This document shows, in pieces, positions 25,298 through 34,698 of a DNA stretch of 53,889 nucleotides. The first letter of the stretch is position 1. Each line of letters starts with the position of its first letter. The position numbers were made by a program, and so were the translations under genes. Source of the DNA: Clostridia bacterium (GTDB taxonomy: Bacteria; Bacillota; Clostridia; Christensenellales; Borkfalkiaceae); NCBI GenBank assembly GCA_017625565.1, contig JAGAKN010000018.1, positions 1-53,889 on the forward strand, read 5' to 3'. The notes below the pieces were generated by a model. That model made no database searches, had not been told where the DNA came from, and saw nothing but the letters and a program-made list of their open reading frames with translations.

Positions 25298-26626
25298 TTA
25301 GGTCGTTAACGTATACGCCGATCTGTTTAAAGGATCTACGCGCGAGTCCTTAATAATCGCGCCGTTTTTCACGAGCGTAGCTTGCAAATCTTTTATGGAA
25401 ACGTCGCCCGGCTTGCAATTCTCTTTGGTCGCCATTGCCATCGCCGTACCTGCAGCTTGCCCCAGCGCCATACACGCAGGCATAACGCGGAACGAGCCCG
25501 CCGCTTGCGATTGCGCACTAATCGTTTTCCCTGCAACCAAAAGATTGTCGCAGTTTAAGGGTACTAAACAACGGAACGGAATGGTGTACCAATCGGCGCT
25601 CCCCTTGCTAAATCCACCGCGCGAAGACGCGTCACGGCTATGTACGTCCATGCCGTAGCCGAACGTGACCACAGCGTCTTCAAAATAGGTAGAGTTGCAA
25701 ACGTCGTCTACCGTTAACATATACTTACCTTGAATATGTCTACCTTCGCGAATCCCCAAAACGGACGCGATTTGCGTCAAGCTCGCATTCTCAAAGCCAG
25801 GCATCGTCGCTTTCATATCGACAAAACTCTCGATTGCAAATTTTCTACCTTCGATATGTCCTCTCGTCATACTGCGAACGTCTGCAGGATTGACGTTCAT
25901 TACGTGCTTATCGTTGACTTTATATCTACCCTTTTCAGGGGTACGATACGCTTTATGTCCGCCTCTTTGCAAATATTTCTCGTCGTCTACGTTGGTCAAT
26001 TCGAAGAACAAAGTCGCCGCTTGCGGAACACCCGATTCTTCATCCCCCAACCACGTAGGAACGCCTGCCTTAAACGCCAAATCCGCGTTGCTGGAACAAT
26101 CGATGAAGTACTTCCCTTCGATTACCGAAAGTCCACCGGGCGTAGCCACGATGATTTGTTGAATGCTCGAATTTTCCGTCTTGCAGTCCACGAACTGTGT
26201 ATAGAAGAATACTTCTACGCCACTTTCCAACACCATCTCATCGAGAACGACTTGGAGCAATGCCGAATCAATCGGCGTCGTATTGCTGTGGTACTTGCCA
26301 ATATACGACGTGTACCGCGTTTTTCCCGCCATTTCGTCAGGGCAAAGCGCGCCGTTTGCACGGATTAACCGTTCTACGATTTCACGGAAAAGTCCGCCGA
26401 CGACGGGGTATTCCCCTTCACGGTTATAACAGGTCATAAACGGGCCGACCAGCCCCGAAGTAGCCATACCGCCAAGCATAGCCGTTTTTTCAACGAGCGC
26501 AACCTTCGCCCCGCCACGCGCCGCAGCTACCGCCGCGCACACCCCCGCAGGGCCGCCGCCTACGACGACTACGTCATATGCGCCCAAGCTCTCCAACTGC
26601 GTGCTATAAACAAAATTTTTTTCCAT
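25298..26626 (-). CDS. FAD-dependent oxidoreductase (FAD_oxidored family)
   Basis: This 442-residue flavoprotein has the dinucleotide-binding motif VVVVGGGPAGVCAA (19-32), a GGMATSGLVGP segment and the C-terminal LLVAGKTISA and MPACMALGQAAG motifs typical of the PF12831 group. The substrate is not predictable; relatives occur with sugar- or cyclitol-oxidising enzymes. It lies 18 bp after a zinc-dependent dehydrogenase gene, and the two share the promoter at 27732, suggesting one oxidation pathway. A signal peptide is absent, so it should be cytoplasmic. Confidence 0.88.
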   Translation of the reverse strand: MEKNFVYSTQLESLGAYDVVVVGGGPAGVCAAVAAARGGAKVALVEKTAMLGGMATSGLVGPFMTCYNREGEYPVVGGLFREIVERLIRANGALCPDEMAGKTRYTSYIGKYHSNTTPIDSALLQVVLDEMVLESGVEVFFYTQFVDCKTENSSIQQIIVATPGGLSVIEGKYFIDCSSNADLAFKAGVPTWLGDEESGVPQAATLFFELTNVDDEKYLQRGGHKAYRTPEKGRYKVNDKHVMNVNPADVRSMTRGHIEGRKFAIESFVDMKATMPGFENASLTQIASVLGIREGRHIQGKYMLTVDDVCNSTYFEDAVVTFGYGMDVHSRDASSRGGFSKGSADWYTIPFRCLVPLNCDNLLVAGKTISAQSQAAGSFRVMPACMALGQAAGTAMAMATKENCKPGDVSIKDLQATLVKNGAIIKDSRVDPLNRSAYTLTT

Positions 26627-26644
26627 AACCCTCTCCCGAATTTC

Positions 26645-27652
26645 TTACGAAATGCGTACGATTACTTTACCCTTTCTGGTAAATTGTTTGGTTTCTAATT
26701 CTTCCGGCAATTGTTCGAGCGTGATCTCTTGCAAGAAACCGTCCGTTTCAATCACTTTCTTTTCCAACAAATCGATCGCGGCAGGCGTCGTACCGGGGTT
26801 TATGTAGCTCGTCTTGATCGTCAATTCTTTGGTAAACGCTTTGTACATATCCACGGGAAGGATCGCGCCGTTGTCGGAAACGCCGAACAATACGACCGTC
26901 GCGCCGGGATCAGCTACTTCCAACGCCAATTGCGCCGTGGAAATAAGACCTACGCATTCCAAGACCTTATCGACGCATTCGATACCGTTTTCTTTAATCA
27001 CTTTGCTAACGTCTTCCGTTTGCGGATTAACAAACAACGTCGCGCCCATCTTCAACGCCGTTTCTCTCTTTTCTTCAATGGGTTCTACTACGATGATTTT
27101 ACCCGCCGAAGCCTTCGCGCACAATTGCAACATCATAAGCCCAATCGCGCCCATACCGATGATCACGACAACGTCGCCCATCTTCATATCTAAAAGTTCG
27201 ATACCGTGCAAACAGCAGGACAAGGGTTCCGTCAACGCCGCATCTCTCAAACTCAAACTGTCGGGAATATGGTAAACGTTTTCTTCGGGGGGACAAATAT
27301 ATTCCGCCATACCTTTAACGACGCCCCGAGAATTTCTACACAAATGCCGTTTGCCCTTATGACACCAATGACATTTTCCGCAACTCCAGTTCGGATCGAC
27401 CGTCACGCGATCGCCTACTTTAAAATGGGAAACTTTTTCCCCTACTTCCACAACTACCCCCGAAGCTTCATGCCCCAAAGGAACGGGATAGGTGACAGGA
27501 CGGCTTCCGCTTTTGCCTGCAAATTTATGAAAATCCGTGCCACACAAACCGCAATACGCCACGGCAACCTTGACACAATCGTCGTGCATAGGCGGTTCGG
27601 GAAATTGTTCTACTCTAACGTCTTTAGGCCCACGTAATACTGCTGCTTTCAT
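26645..27652 (-). CDS. Zinc-dependent medium-chain dehydrogenase (polyol/sugar type)
   Basis: The 335 residues carry the MDR fold. The catalytic zinc ligands are Cys37 and His61-Glu62, the structural zinc site is Cys91/94/97/105, and the Rossmann motif is GMGAIG. The closest recognisable relatives are sorbitol, threonine or galactitol-phosphate dehydrogenases, but the substrate cannot be fixed. It is first in a two-gene operon with the FAD oxidoreductase. Strong promoter and a palindrome at the start site. Confidence 0.92.
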   Translation of the reverse strand: MKAAVLRGPKDVRVEQFPEPPMHDDCVKVAVAYCGLCGTDFHKFAGKSGSRPVTYPVPLGHEASGVVVEVGEKVSHFKVGDRVTVDPNWSCGKCHWCHKGKRHLCRNSRGVVKGMAEYICPPEENVYHIPDSLSLRDAALTEPLSCCLHGIELLDMKMGDVVVIIGMGAIGLMMLQLCAKASAGKIIVVEPIEEKRETALKMGATLFVNPQTEDVSKVIKENGIECVDKVLECVGLISTAQLALEVADPGATVVLFGVSDNGAILPVDMYKAFTKELTIKTSYINPGTTPAAIDLLEKKVIETDGFLQEITLEQLPEELETKQFTRKGKVIVRIS

Positions 27653-27711
27653 TATTTTTACTCTCCTTTAAAAATACTTTTTTCTTTGCTACGCTTGTAA
27701 ATTTTCGCGTC

Positions 27712-27722
27712 GCAATAATTGC
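27712..27722. promoter_or_regulatory. Palindrome at the dehydrogenase operon start site
   Basis: GCAAT-A-ATTGC, about 10 bp downstream of the -10 box and overlapping the expected transcription start. It is a plausible operator for an unidentified repressor. Confidence 0.35.
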
Positions 27723-27731
27723 AACGTATAT

Positions 27732-27760
27732 AGTATAACATACTTAATGCTTTTTGTCAA
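27732..27760 (-). promoter_or_regulatory. Promoter of the dehydrogenase/FAD oxidoreductase operon
   Basis: On the minus strand, TTGACA (27755-27760), a 17-bp spacer and TATACT (27732-27737). Confidence 0.8.
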
Positions 27761-27862
27761 CAAGGATTTACGTCAAAAAAAATCTTATCACGGTATTTTT
27801 CTATAAGCGAAAAGCGATATACAGAAACTGTATTACATTTTTCACCGGATACGCCAAAAAAT

Positions 27863-27904
27863 AAAACGCCAAACAATTACGTTCCCGTAATCATTTCGCG
27901 TTTT
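27863..27904 (-). terminator. Terminator of the small membrane protein gene
   Basis: AAAACGC/GCGTTTT outer stem with an inner ATTACGGGAACGTAAT stem, followed on the minus strand by ATTTTTT. Confidence 0.65.
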
Positions 27905-27916
27905 ATCAATCAATTT

Positions 27917-28396
27917 CTACACCACTTGCAGTATGACAACCGCCACGACATAATTAACAAATATGGAAAGCCCGAATATCCCTATCCCGACCAACACCTT
28001 ATAGATAGGCAACTGAACTCGTTTCATCAACAACATAGATATACATCCAAAGACACCACCCAAAGCACCACCGATCGCACCGCCGACAATAGGAATAATG
28101 GCAAATAAAGCAGGACTATTTCCCCACGTTAATACGAATATAAAAGGTAAAATGGCAAGAACCGTTTCATACCACCTTACTTTTGGCGACAACGCAATTT
28201 CTTCGTTTTCGATCTGCAAACTAGCCCCTAAAAGGTAATTCCCCTTTACTAAAATCTTTTTTTCATCAAACAAAAACTCTTTTTTGGAAAGTCCTTGCAA
28301 AGGGGTTCCATTGATGGTTAAGGACTTTTTCCCTGTCCAGAAACTCTCGCTATAAACGATTTCCCCATAACTGGGATGATTAACTGTGACGTTCAT
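27917..28396 (-). CDS. Small membrane protein of unknown function
   Basis: The 159 residues split into a soluble all-beta N-terminal half (about 1-72) with no signal peptide and three membrane helices in the C-terminal half (about 76-92, 96-120 and 132-157), the second rich in Gly. I recognise no family. It stands alone between a terminator and the divergent MFS transporter gene. The ATG follows AAGGAG. Confidence 0.6.
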   Translation of the reverse strand: MNVTVNHPSYGEIVYSESFWTGKKSLTINGTPLQGLSKKEFLFDEKKILVKGNYLLGASLQIENEEIALSPKVRWYETVLAILPFIFVLTWGNSPALFAIIPIVGGAIGGALGGVFGCISMLLMKRVQLPIYKVLVGIGIFGLSIFVNYVVAVVILQVV

Positions 28397-28544
28397 ACTC
28401 TTCTCCTTCCATTTCTTGTCACTATTTTAACACATCTTCCTCGTTGTGTCAAGGATTTTAAAAGAATTTGAATATTTTTATTAACAATGATTTCAGCATA
28501 TGAAAATTCTGTAATAAATAAGTGAAAAATTTGTCGTTTATCAG

Positions 28545-28573
28545 TTGACTTTGTCGAATAAAAGGTCTATAAT
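28545..28573 (+). promoter_or_regulatory. Promoter of the MFS transporter gene
   Basis: TTGACT (28545-28550), a 17-bp spacer and TATAAT (28568-28573). Confidence 0.75.
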
Positions 28574-28618
28574 AGGTAAGGTTTGCACCTGAATATTTAT
28601 ATAAGGAAGGATAAAATT

Positions 28619-29857
28619 GTGAAAGCTTTCAGCAACAAATGGACGCGCGCGGCAATTCCCGCATTGTTATTGCATTGTAGCATCGGTACGGTGTACTGCT
28701 GGTCCTATCTTGAAGACGCAATTCAAGAAATTTTCTTGAGCGCAAACACAAGCGTAAGCGCTCTCGGTTGGGCGTTCTCCCTTGCCATCTTCTTCTTGGG
28801 TATGAGCGCGGCGTTCCTTGGAAACTTCGTAGAAAAAGACATACATAAGGCAAGTTTACTTGCAAGTATTTGTTTTGCTGTCGGCGTAGCTGGCTCGGGC
28901 TTGGCGGTAAAATTGCACAGTATGCCCCTACTTTTACTCTCCTACGGCGTAGTAATGGGGATCGGGCTCGGGCTTGGATATCTCTCCCCCGTAAAAACGT
29001 TGATGCTTTGGTTTAAGGACAATAAAGGTTTGGCGACAGGGCTTGCAGTTGCAGGGTTCGGCGCAGCGAAAATGATCTTCGCCCCGATTATCACGGCGCT
29101 CATTGATGCAGTCGGCGTTGTAAACGCTCTTTATATCCTTGCAGGGATTTGGTTCGTGATGATGTTCGCTGGGCACTTGCTCTTGAAAAAACCCGAAGGT
29201 TGGGTAGAACACCACGAAAAACTCGACGTCAAAGCGTTCTTTGCACGTTTCGCGATCTTTAAAGATATCCGCTTTATCGGTATTTGGTTGGTTTTCTATA
29301 TCAATATCACCTGTGGACTTGCGTTGATTTCCCACGAAAAAGCCATTTATACCGTCGTAGGTCTCGGTAGTTCCGCCGCGCTTTTGGGCACGATTACGGG
29401 ATTCTTTAACGCCACGGGACGGTTGGGGTATTCGACGATCGGCGACCATTTGAAAGATAGAAATAGCGTCTATAAAATCATCTTAATTAGTGAGTTGGCG
29501 ATTACGGCGCTCGCCTTGTTCACGAACGCGATTGATAAAGAATACGTCGTGATTTGCGTTGCATTGCTCATTCTCGTCAACTTCGGATATGGCGGTGGAT
29601 TTAGCAATCTTCCTACACTTCTTTCCGACGTATACGGTATGAAGAAAATTTCTTCCTTGCACGGAATTGCATTGTCGGCATGGGCGTTTGCAGGCTTAAC
29701 GGGCAACCAAATCGCGGACTTGATCGTCAAGAAAACGGGCGACTTCCAAAACATCTTAATCTTTACGTTGATGCTGTATGCAATCGCCTTGTTCGTAGAC
29801 TTTGTATTCATCCGTCACACCCATCATAAAGCGGAAGACGCACATCCCCAAATTTAA
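28619..29857 (+). CDS. MFS transporter, OFA (oxalate/formate antiporter) family
   Basis: The 412 residues form twelve membrane helices. The N-terminal IGTVYCWSYL, the GIGLGLGYLSPVKTLMLWF segment at helix 4-5 and the GNQIAD ending region are typical of the OFA family, which exchanges or imports organic anions. The substrate is unknown. I chose the GTG at 28619, eight bases after AAGGAAGG; a TTG 36 bp upstream has no ribosome site. Single-gene unit with its own promoter and terminator. Confidence 0.9.
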   Translation: MKAFSNKWTRAAIPALLLHCSIGTVYCWSYLEDAIQEIFLSANTSVSALGWAFSLAIFFLGMSAAFLGNFVEKDIHKASLLASICFAVGVAGSGLAVKLHSMPLLLLSYGVVMGIGLGLGYLSPVKTLMLWFKDNKGLATGLAVAGFGAAKMIFAPIITALIDAVGVVNALYILAGIWFVMMFAGHLLLKKPEGWVEHHEKLDVKAFFARFAIFKDIRFIGIWLVFYINITCGLALISHEKAIYTVVGLGSSAALLGTITGFFNATGRLGYSTIGDHLKDRNSVYKIILISELAITALALFTNAIDKEYVVICVALLILVNFGYGGGFSNLPTLLSDVYGMKKISSLHGIALSAWAFAGLTGNQIADLIVKKTGDFQNILIFTLMLYAIALFVDFVFIRHTHHKAEDAHPQI

Positions 29858-29872
29858 TCGAAAAAACAAAAC

Positions 29873-29912
29873 AAAAAGCCTTGAAATCTTCTCGATTTCA
29901 AGGCTTTTTTTA
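29873..29912. terminator. Bidirectional terminator after the MFS gene
   Basis: AAAAAGCCTTGAAATC pairs across TTCTC with its complement and a T run. It serves the converging MFS gene and flavodiiron operon. Confidence 0.85.
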
Positions 29913-29944
29913 CACCTGACTTTTTCTCTTTCGTATTCCGTCGA

Positions 29945-30139
29945 TTACGCCATCATAATTTCGGAAATGACGTTTAATACTTTATCGTGACAACCGCCAC
30001 AACCCGTGGAACAATGCGTAATGCGTTGTACGTCTTTGAATACTTCCAAAACGTCTTCCATCTTATTGTGGTTGGACAACGCGCGTTCGATATCCGTGTA
30101 GCTTACATGCTTACAGTTGCAAATGATATAGTTTTCCAT
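29945..30139 (-). CDS. BFD-like [2Fe-2S] ferredoxin
   Basis: This 64-residue protein has Cys7-x-Cys9 and CSTGCGGC (Cys43/47/50), the spacing of bacterioferritin-associated-ferredoxin-like domains. It is last in the flavodiiron/rubredoxin operon, 18 bp after the rubredoxin gene, so it may pass electrons to the flavodiiron protein or serve iron handling. Confidence 0.85.
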   Translation of the reverse strand: MENYIICNCKHVSYTDIERALSNHNKMEDVLEVFKDVQRITHCSTGCGGCHDKVLNVISEIMMA

Positions 30140-30157
30140 ATTTTTATTTCTCCTTAA

Positions 30158-30316
30158 TTATTCTTCTGTAAAATTCTCTTTCCCGACACCGCAAAGCGCG
30201 CATTCGAAATCATCGGGCAAATCAGCAAACTTCGTGCCAGGCGCGATCCCCTTGTCAGGGCAACCGCTCGCTTCGTCGTATTCCCAACCGCATACGCTAC
30301 ATACGTATTTACTCAT
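30158..30316 (-). CDS. Rubredoxin
   Basis: The 52 residues have the four iron ligands in two CxxCG motifs: Cys6-SV-Cys9 and Cys39-AL-Cys42. The WEYDEASGCPDKGIAPGTKF stretch is the classic rubredoxin middle. It donates electrons to the flavodiiron protein encoded 14 bp upstream. The ATG follows AGGAGAG. Confidence 0.96.
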   Translation of the reverse strand: MSKYVCSVCGWEYDEASGCPDKGIAPGTKFADLPDDFECALCGVGKENFTEE

Positions 30317-30330
30317 AATTCTCTCCTTTT

Positions 30331-31482
30331 TTATTTTAATTCTTCCGCAAGCGCTTCGATTTGCGACAAATTCTCATCGTTCATCGACGAAAGAATTTTC
30401 ACCGTCGCTTGCGTATATTGCAAGTTTTTACATTTTTCAAGCATACCGAGCATGACTTTCGTTGCCATCGGCGCCCAACTGCCGTTTTCGATAAACCCGA
30501 CCGTACGGTTTTGGAAATTCCGTTCGACAAGGTGATGGATAAACTCCCGCATGAACGGAAAAATTTCCGCATTGTACGTCGTCGTAGCCAATACGATTTT
30601 TCCGTATCGAAACGCGTCTTCTACCGCTTCCGCCATATCGCAACGCGCCAAATCGTTCACGACCACTTTCGCACAACCCTTTTCTTGTAATTTCTCCGCG
30701 AGCGTTTCCACCGCTTTTTTTGTGTTGCCGTAAACGGACGTATACGCAATCATCACCCCGTCCGATTCAACCCCGTAGCTCGACCACGTTTGGTACAAAT
30801 TCAGGTAATACCCCAAATTTTCCTTCAATACGACGCCATGCAACGGGCAAATCGTTTGAATGTCCAACCCTGCGAGTTTTTTCAAAGCGTTTTGCACTTG
30901 CACGCCGTATTTTCCAACGATCCCGAAATAATACCGACGCGCTTCACACGCCCAATCTTCCTGCGTATCCGTCGTACCGAATTTCCCAAAAGCGTCTGCC
31001 GAAAACAGAACTTTCGCCGTTTCGTCATAGGTGAGCGTCACTTCCGGCCAATGCACCATCGGAGCGGTGTAAAACGAGAGTTTATGCGTCCCTAAATCGA
31101 GCGTCGAACCGTCCGCAACAGGGATTTGCCGTTCAACGTAATCCGTCCCAAAGTAATTTTTCATCATCGCGAACGATTTTGCCGACGAAACGATTTTTAC
31201 GGCGGGGTAGCGTTCCACAAACACGTGAATATTCGCCGAATGGTCGGGCTCCATATGTTGTACGATTAAATAATCGGGAGTTCTCCCCCCCAACGCCTTT
31301 TCGACGTTTTCAAGCCATTCCTTACCGAACGCCCGATCCACCGTATCCAACACGGCAATTTTTTCATCAAGAATTACGTAGGAATTGTACGCCATTCCAT
31401 TCGGCACAACGTATTGCCCTTCAAATAAATCTATTGCGCGATCGTTGACGCCAACGTATCGGATATCTTTTACAACTTCCAT
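30331..31482 (-). CDS. A-type flavodiiron protein (oxygen/NO reductase)
   Basis: The 383 residues comprise an N-terminal metallo-beta-lactamase domain with the diiron motif HMEPDH (His76, Glu78, Asp80, His81) and a C-terminal flavodoxin domain beginning about 250 (MIAYTSVYGNTKKA binds FMN). In anaerobes this enzyme reduces oxygen to water or NO to N2O with electrons from rubredoxin. The rubredoxin and BFD-like genes follow directly, making a complete detoxification operon. Confidence 0.95.
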   Translation of the reverse strand: MEVVKDIRYVGVNDRAIDLFEGQYVVPNGMAYNSYVILDEKIAVLDTVDRAFGKEWLENVEKALGGRTPDYLIVQHMEPDHSANIHVFVERYPAVKIVSSAKSFAMMKNYFGTDYVERQIPVADGSTLDLGTHKLSFYTAPMVHWPEVTLTYDETAKVLFSADAFGKFGTTDTQEDWACEARRYYFGIVGKYGVQVQNALKKLAGLDIQTICPLHGVVLKENLGYYLNLYQTWSSYGVESDGVMIAYTSVYGNTKKAVETLAEKLQEKGCAKVVVNDLARCDMAEAVEDAFRYGKIVLATTTYNAEIFPFMREFIHHLVERNFQNRTVGFIENGSWAPMATKVMLGMLEKCKNLQYTQATVKILSSMNDENLSQIEALAEELK

Positions 31483-31512
31483 TTCAAACCACCTTCACGT
31501 ATAGTTTCTTCC

Positions 31513-31541
31513 ATTGTAGCAAAAATTTTGCAAAATTTCAA
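31513..31541 (-). promoter_or_regulatory. Promoter of the flavodiiron operon
   Basis: On the minus strand, TTGAAA (31536-31541), a 17-bp spacer and TACAAT (31513-31518). Confidence 0.65.
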
Positions 31542-31705
31542 GTTTTTAAAAGTCCTTTTTTTAAATCTTTTTTTTCTTGATCTTTTTTGTTCGCATTTTC
31601 AAACACAGGGTAGGTAAACGGACTTTAGACAATCCCGTTGCTTAATCACCTGTAAACGGTTTAATTTAGACAACAAAAAAGCGCTCCTTTTATTAAAATG
31701 ATCAT

Positions 31706-31762
31706 TTTTGCATATTTTTTGCACAATTTTGCATAGCATTTGTTTTTATTCTATGGTATAAT
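31706..31762 (+). promoter_or_regulatory. Control region of the glycosidase gene: three phased TTTTGCA boxes and -10
   Basis: TTTTGCA is repeated at 31706, 31717 and 31727, one DNA turn apart, upstream of an extended -10 (TGGTATAAT, 31754-31762). The -35 is poor, so the phased boxes probably bind an activator. The rest of the 315-bp gap 31483-31797 holds only the flavodiiron promoter and AT-rich sequence. Confidence 0.5.
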
Positions 31763-31797
31763 GGATATAAACCATAAAATCACTAAAGGAGATGTTT

Positions 31798-33144
31798 ATG
31801 AGCACCATTCAAGTAGATTTTAAAAAACAAATTGGCGCCTTAAAAATTATGCACGCTGTTGGACAGCCCCCGACACAACAAACTTTTCGAAAACTCATTT
31901 TCGATGCTTTTCAATATTTGACAGATGCGCATATTCCCTATTCTCGTCTACATGACGTAGGCGGTGCATTCGGTGGAAACTTATATGTAGATATCCCCAA
32001 TCTGTTTCGGGATTTCGACGCAGACGAAAACGACCCTGATGCGTACGATTTTACGTTTACCGATGAGTTAATCAAGGCAATGATCGATTATAAACTCGAA
32101 CCGATTTTCCGTTTAGGGGTGACCATTGAAAATCTCTTTAATTATAAAGCCTATCGTATTCATCCCCCCAAGGATTTTGCAAAATGGGCAAGAATTTGCG
32201 AACACGTTATTCGGCACTACAACGAGGGCTGGGCAAACGGTTTCCATTTCCATATTACCTATTGGGAAATTTGGAACGAACCCGAAAACGGCGTCTTCGG
32301 CGATAACCAAATGTGGACGGGCACGGACGAGCAGTATTACGAATTGTACACTGTCACGTCGAAGCACTTAAAGTCCTGCTTTGGCAACTCCATTAAGGTC
32401 GGCGGATATGCCGCAAGCGGTTTCTACGGGATCTACTATCACCCCGAAAAATACGGCGTGAACGTGCCGACAAGACCACACGACGAACGCTATGAAAAAG
32501 ATATGCACCGCGTTGATTTCCTGCTCGGATTCTTAGAGTACATCAAGAAAGAAAACGCACCGTTGGATTTCTTCTCTTGGCATAGCTACTCAAAACCTGA
32601 GAAAACCCGAATTTGTTGCGATTGGTTGCATCGTACTTTGGAAGAATACGGCTACGGCGACGTGGAAACACACTTGAACGAATGGAACAGCAATCCTGGC
32701 GTAGAACAAGTCGGTTCTTCCTACTCTTCTGCGTCCGCAGCGGAAATGTTCTGCGTTATGCACCAATCCAAAGTGCATTCCTTATATTATTACGACGCAA
32801 AAATAACAAGCGGTGCTTATCAAGGACTTTTCAATGCGTATACGAAAAAACCCGTTTCCACCTACTACGTCTTCTACGCTTATGGGGAAATGTACACCCT
32901 GAAAAATCAAGTAGAATGTATCTCGAGTGAAGAACGTGTTTACGCGTTGGCCGCGTCCAATGAAGACAAACAAGCCGTCTTTATCACGAATGTTTCCGGC
33001 GAAGACAAGACGCTTGAAATCCCGGCTTGCAAGGGAATGAGCGTATATGTAATCGACGCGGACAATTTCTTAACGAAAACGGAATACGATCCCACGAATT
33101 TCGTTTTGAAAAACAACCAAGTCGCCTATATTAAAAACTTCTAA
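31798..33144 (+). CDS. GH39-like glycoside hydrolase
   Basis: The 448 residues form a clan-A TIM barrel. The acid/base motif WEIWNEPE gives Glu161, and HLNEWNS gives the nucleophile Glu295, as in GH39 beta-xylosidases and relatives. A small C-terminal beta domain follows (~380-448). There is no signal peptide, so it acts inside the cell on imported oligosaccharides. I chose the second ATG (31798), six bases after AAAGGAG; the ATG at 31792 is too close to the ribosome site. Monocistronic. Substrate specificity (xylo- or other) cannot be told. Confidence 0.85.
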   Translation: MSTIQVDFKKQIGALKIMHAVGQPPTQQTFRKLIFDAFQYLTDAHIPYSRLHDVGGAFGGNLYVDIPNLFRDFDADENDPDAYDFTFTDELIKAMIDYKLEPIFRLGVTIENLFNYKAYRIHPPKDFAKWARICEHVIRHYNEGWANGFHFHITYWEIWNEPENGVFGDNQMWTGTDEQYYELYTVTSKHLKSCFGNSIKVGGYAASGFYGIYYHPEKYGVNVPTRPHDERYEKDMHRVDFLLGFLEYIKKENAPLDFFSWHSYSKPEKTRICCDWLHRTLEEYGYGDVETHLNEWNSNPGVEQVGSSYSSASAAEMFCVMHQSKVHSLYYYDAKITSGAYQGLFNAYTKKPVSTYYVFYAYGEMYTLKNQVECISSEERVYALAASNEDKQAVFITNVSGEDKTLEIPACKGMSVYVIDADNFLTKTEYDPTNFVLKNNQVAYIKNF

Positions 33145-33156
33145 ATAAATACGCAA

Positions 33157-33190
33157 AACGCCCGCCTGATTTCAGGCGGGCGTTCTTTTT
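33157..33190. terminator. Bidirectional terminator, glycosidase / ABC importer
   Basis: ACGCCCGCCTGA-TTT-CAGGCGGGCGT followed by TCTTTTT, placed between converging genes. Confidence 0.85.
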
Positions 33191-33193
33191 CGT

Positions 33194-33979
33194 TTACAAA
33201 ACTTTATTTAAAAATTCTTTTAATCGCGCATCCTTAGGATTTGTAAAAAATTCCGCAGGCGCGCTTTCTTCTTTGATGACGCCTTCGTCGATAAAGATAA
33301 CACGGTTTGCTATCTCCTTAGCAAAACCCATTTCGTGCGTGACGATAACCATCGTAATCCCGTCGTTTGCCAAGTCTTTCATCAGCTCTAAAACTTCGCC
33401 GACCATTTCAGGATCAAGCGCCGAAGTCGGCTCGTCGAACAACAATGCTTTCGGATCCATATTCAAAGCCCTTGCAATGGCGATCCGTTGCTTTTGACCG
33501 CCTGACAACGTCGCAGGATACACGTCTTTTTTATCCAACAATCCTATCCGCGACAACAAGGTTTCGGCATCTTTGATCGCTTGTTCTTTGGTCTTTAATT
33601 TCAATTCCACCGGCGCAAGGATCATATTGCCCATAACCGTCAAGTTGTTGAACAGGTTAAAGTGTTGGAATACCATTCCCATCTTAGCTCTGCCGTGATT
33701 GATATCAATCCCATACTGTTTTTTGAACGCCTTTCTATCCGCCTTCGTTTGCAGTTCGGGATGCAAATCGGGATCGACTTCAGTTAAGATTTGGTCGTCC
33801 AACCAAACTTCGCCTTTTTCAGGGACTTCCAACAAGTTCATACACCGCAAAAGCGTGGATTTCCCAGAACCCGACGGCCCGATGATCACGACCTTTTCCC
33901 CTGCTAGTATATCGAGCGATACGCCGTTTAAAACGCTTAAATCGCCGAATTTTTTATATACGTTTCTAACGCTTATCAC
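33194..33979 (-). CDS. Polar amino acid ABC transporter, ATP-binding protein
   Basis: The 261 residues show Walker [10 protein letters not shown] (34-42), the signature LSGGQKQR, Walker [14 protein letters not shown] and the H-loop THEMGF, as in GlnQ/HisP. It carries a short insertion around residues 65-95. The start is a GTG at 33979 behind AGGAG. The gene overlaps the permease by 14 bp. It is the third gene of the importer. Confidence 0.95.
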   Translation of the reverse strand: MISVRNVYKKFGDLSVLNGVSLDILAGEKVVIIGPSGSGKSTLLRCMNLLEVPEKGEVWLDDQILTEVDPDLHPELQTKADRKAFKKQYGIDINHGRAKMGMVFQHFNLFNNLTVMGNMILAPVELKLKTKEQAIKDAETLLSRIGLLDKKDVYPATLSGGQKQRIAIARALNMDPKALLFDEPTSALDPEMVGEVLELMKDLANDGITMVIVTHEMGFAKEIANRVIFIDEGVIKEESAPAEFFTNPKDARLKEFLNKVL

Positions 33980-34682
33980 TTGCTCTTAATCTCCTTTCAA
34001 TCAATTTTATCACGAACGTCAATAAGTACACGATCGCAAGATAGAACAACGCCACAACCGTCATCGGCGCTAAAAAGCTGGCAAGTTTATCACCGCCGCC
34101 CAAGATCTTCGCAACCAACGTCAAATCGTACAACCCACCGACCATAGAAACAATCGACGTTTCTTTAATTAAAGCGATCAATTCGTTGCCAATCGCGGGA
34201 ATTACGTTTTTTATCGCTTGCGGAATGACAATCTTGAAAATGGTCTTGGAATAAGGGAGTCCAAGCGCGCGCCCAGCTTCCGTTTGACCGATATCGACGG
34301 AAAGAATCCCTGCGCGAATGGATTCCGAAACGTACGCGCCAGAATTGATTCCGAACGCCAAAATCGCAACAATCTCCATCGGAAATCCACGAATTGCAAA
34401 AATGACGAATGCCATAATGAACAACTGCAAAGCCATCGGCGTACCGCGAATCACCGTCGTATAAACGTCGCAAATCACGTTCAATACTTTCATCAACGGA
34501 CCTTTTGACGGGATAATCTTTACAATCGCAACCAACGTACCGAGCAAAACCCCGACAATCGCCGCGCCGAAAGAAATGAGCAACGTACACCCAAGCCCTT
34601 CAAAAAGCATATTCATATATTCTTTGGACGTGAAAATTTTCACGCAATTTTGCCATAAACCGGCATTTAAATTATAGAGCAT
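33966..34682 (-). CDS. Polar amino acid ABC transporter, permease
   Basis: The 238 residues have five membrane helices and the EAA loop [20 protein letters not shown] (positions ~140-160) that contacts the ATPase, as in the His/Glu/Gln/Arg permease family. A single permease gene implies a homodimer. A hairpin separates it from the substrate-binding-protein gene. Confidence 0.95.
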   Translation of the reverse strand: MLYNLNAGLWQNCVKIFTSKEYMNMLFEGLGCTLLISFGAAIVGVLLGTLVAIVKIIPSKGPLMKVLNVICDVYTTVIRGTPMALQLFIMAFVIFAIRGFPMEIVAILAFGINSGAYVSESIRAGILSVDIGQTEAGRALGLPYSKTIFKIVIPQAIKNVIPAIGNELIALIKETSIVSMVGGLYDLTLVAKILGGGDKLASFLAPMTVVALFYLAIVYLLTFVIKLIERRLRASDKR

Positions 34683-34698
34683 ATTCGTCCTTTAAGAA

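Noticed and set aside
28583..28618. TTG start 36 bp upstream for the MFS transporter
   Set aside because: It lies before the AAGGAAGG ribosome site; the GTG at 28619 has correct spacing.
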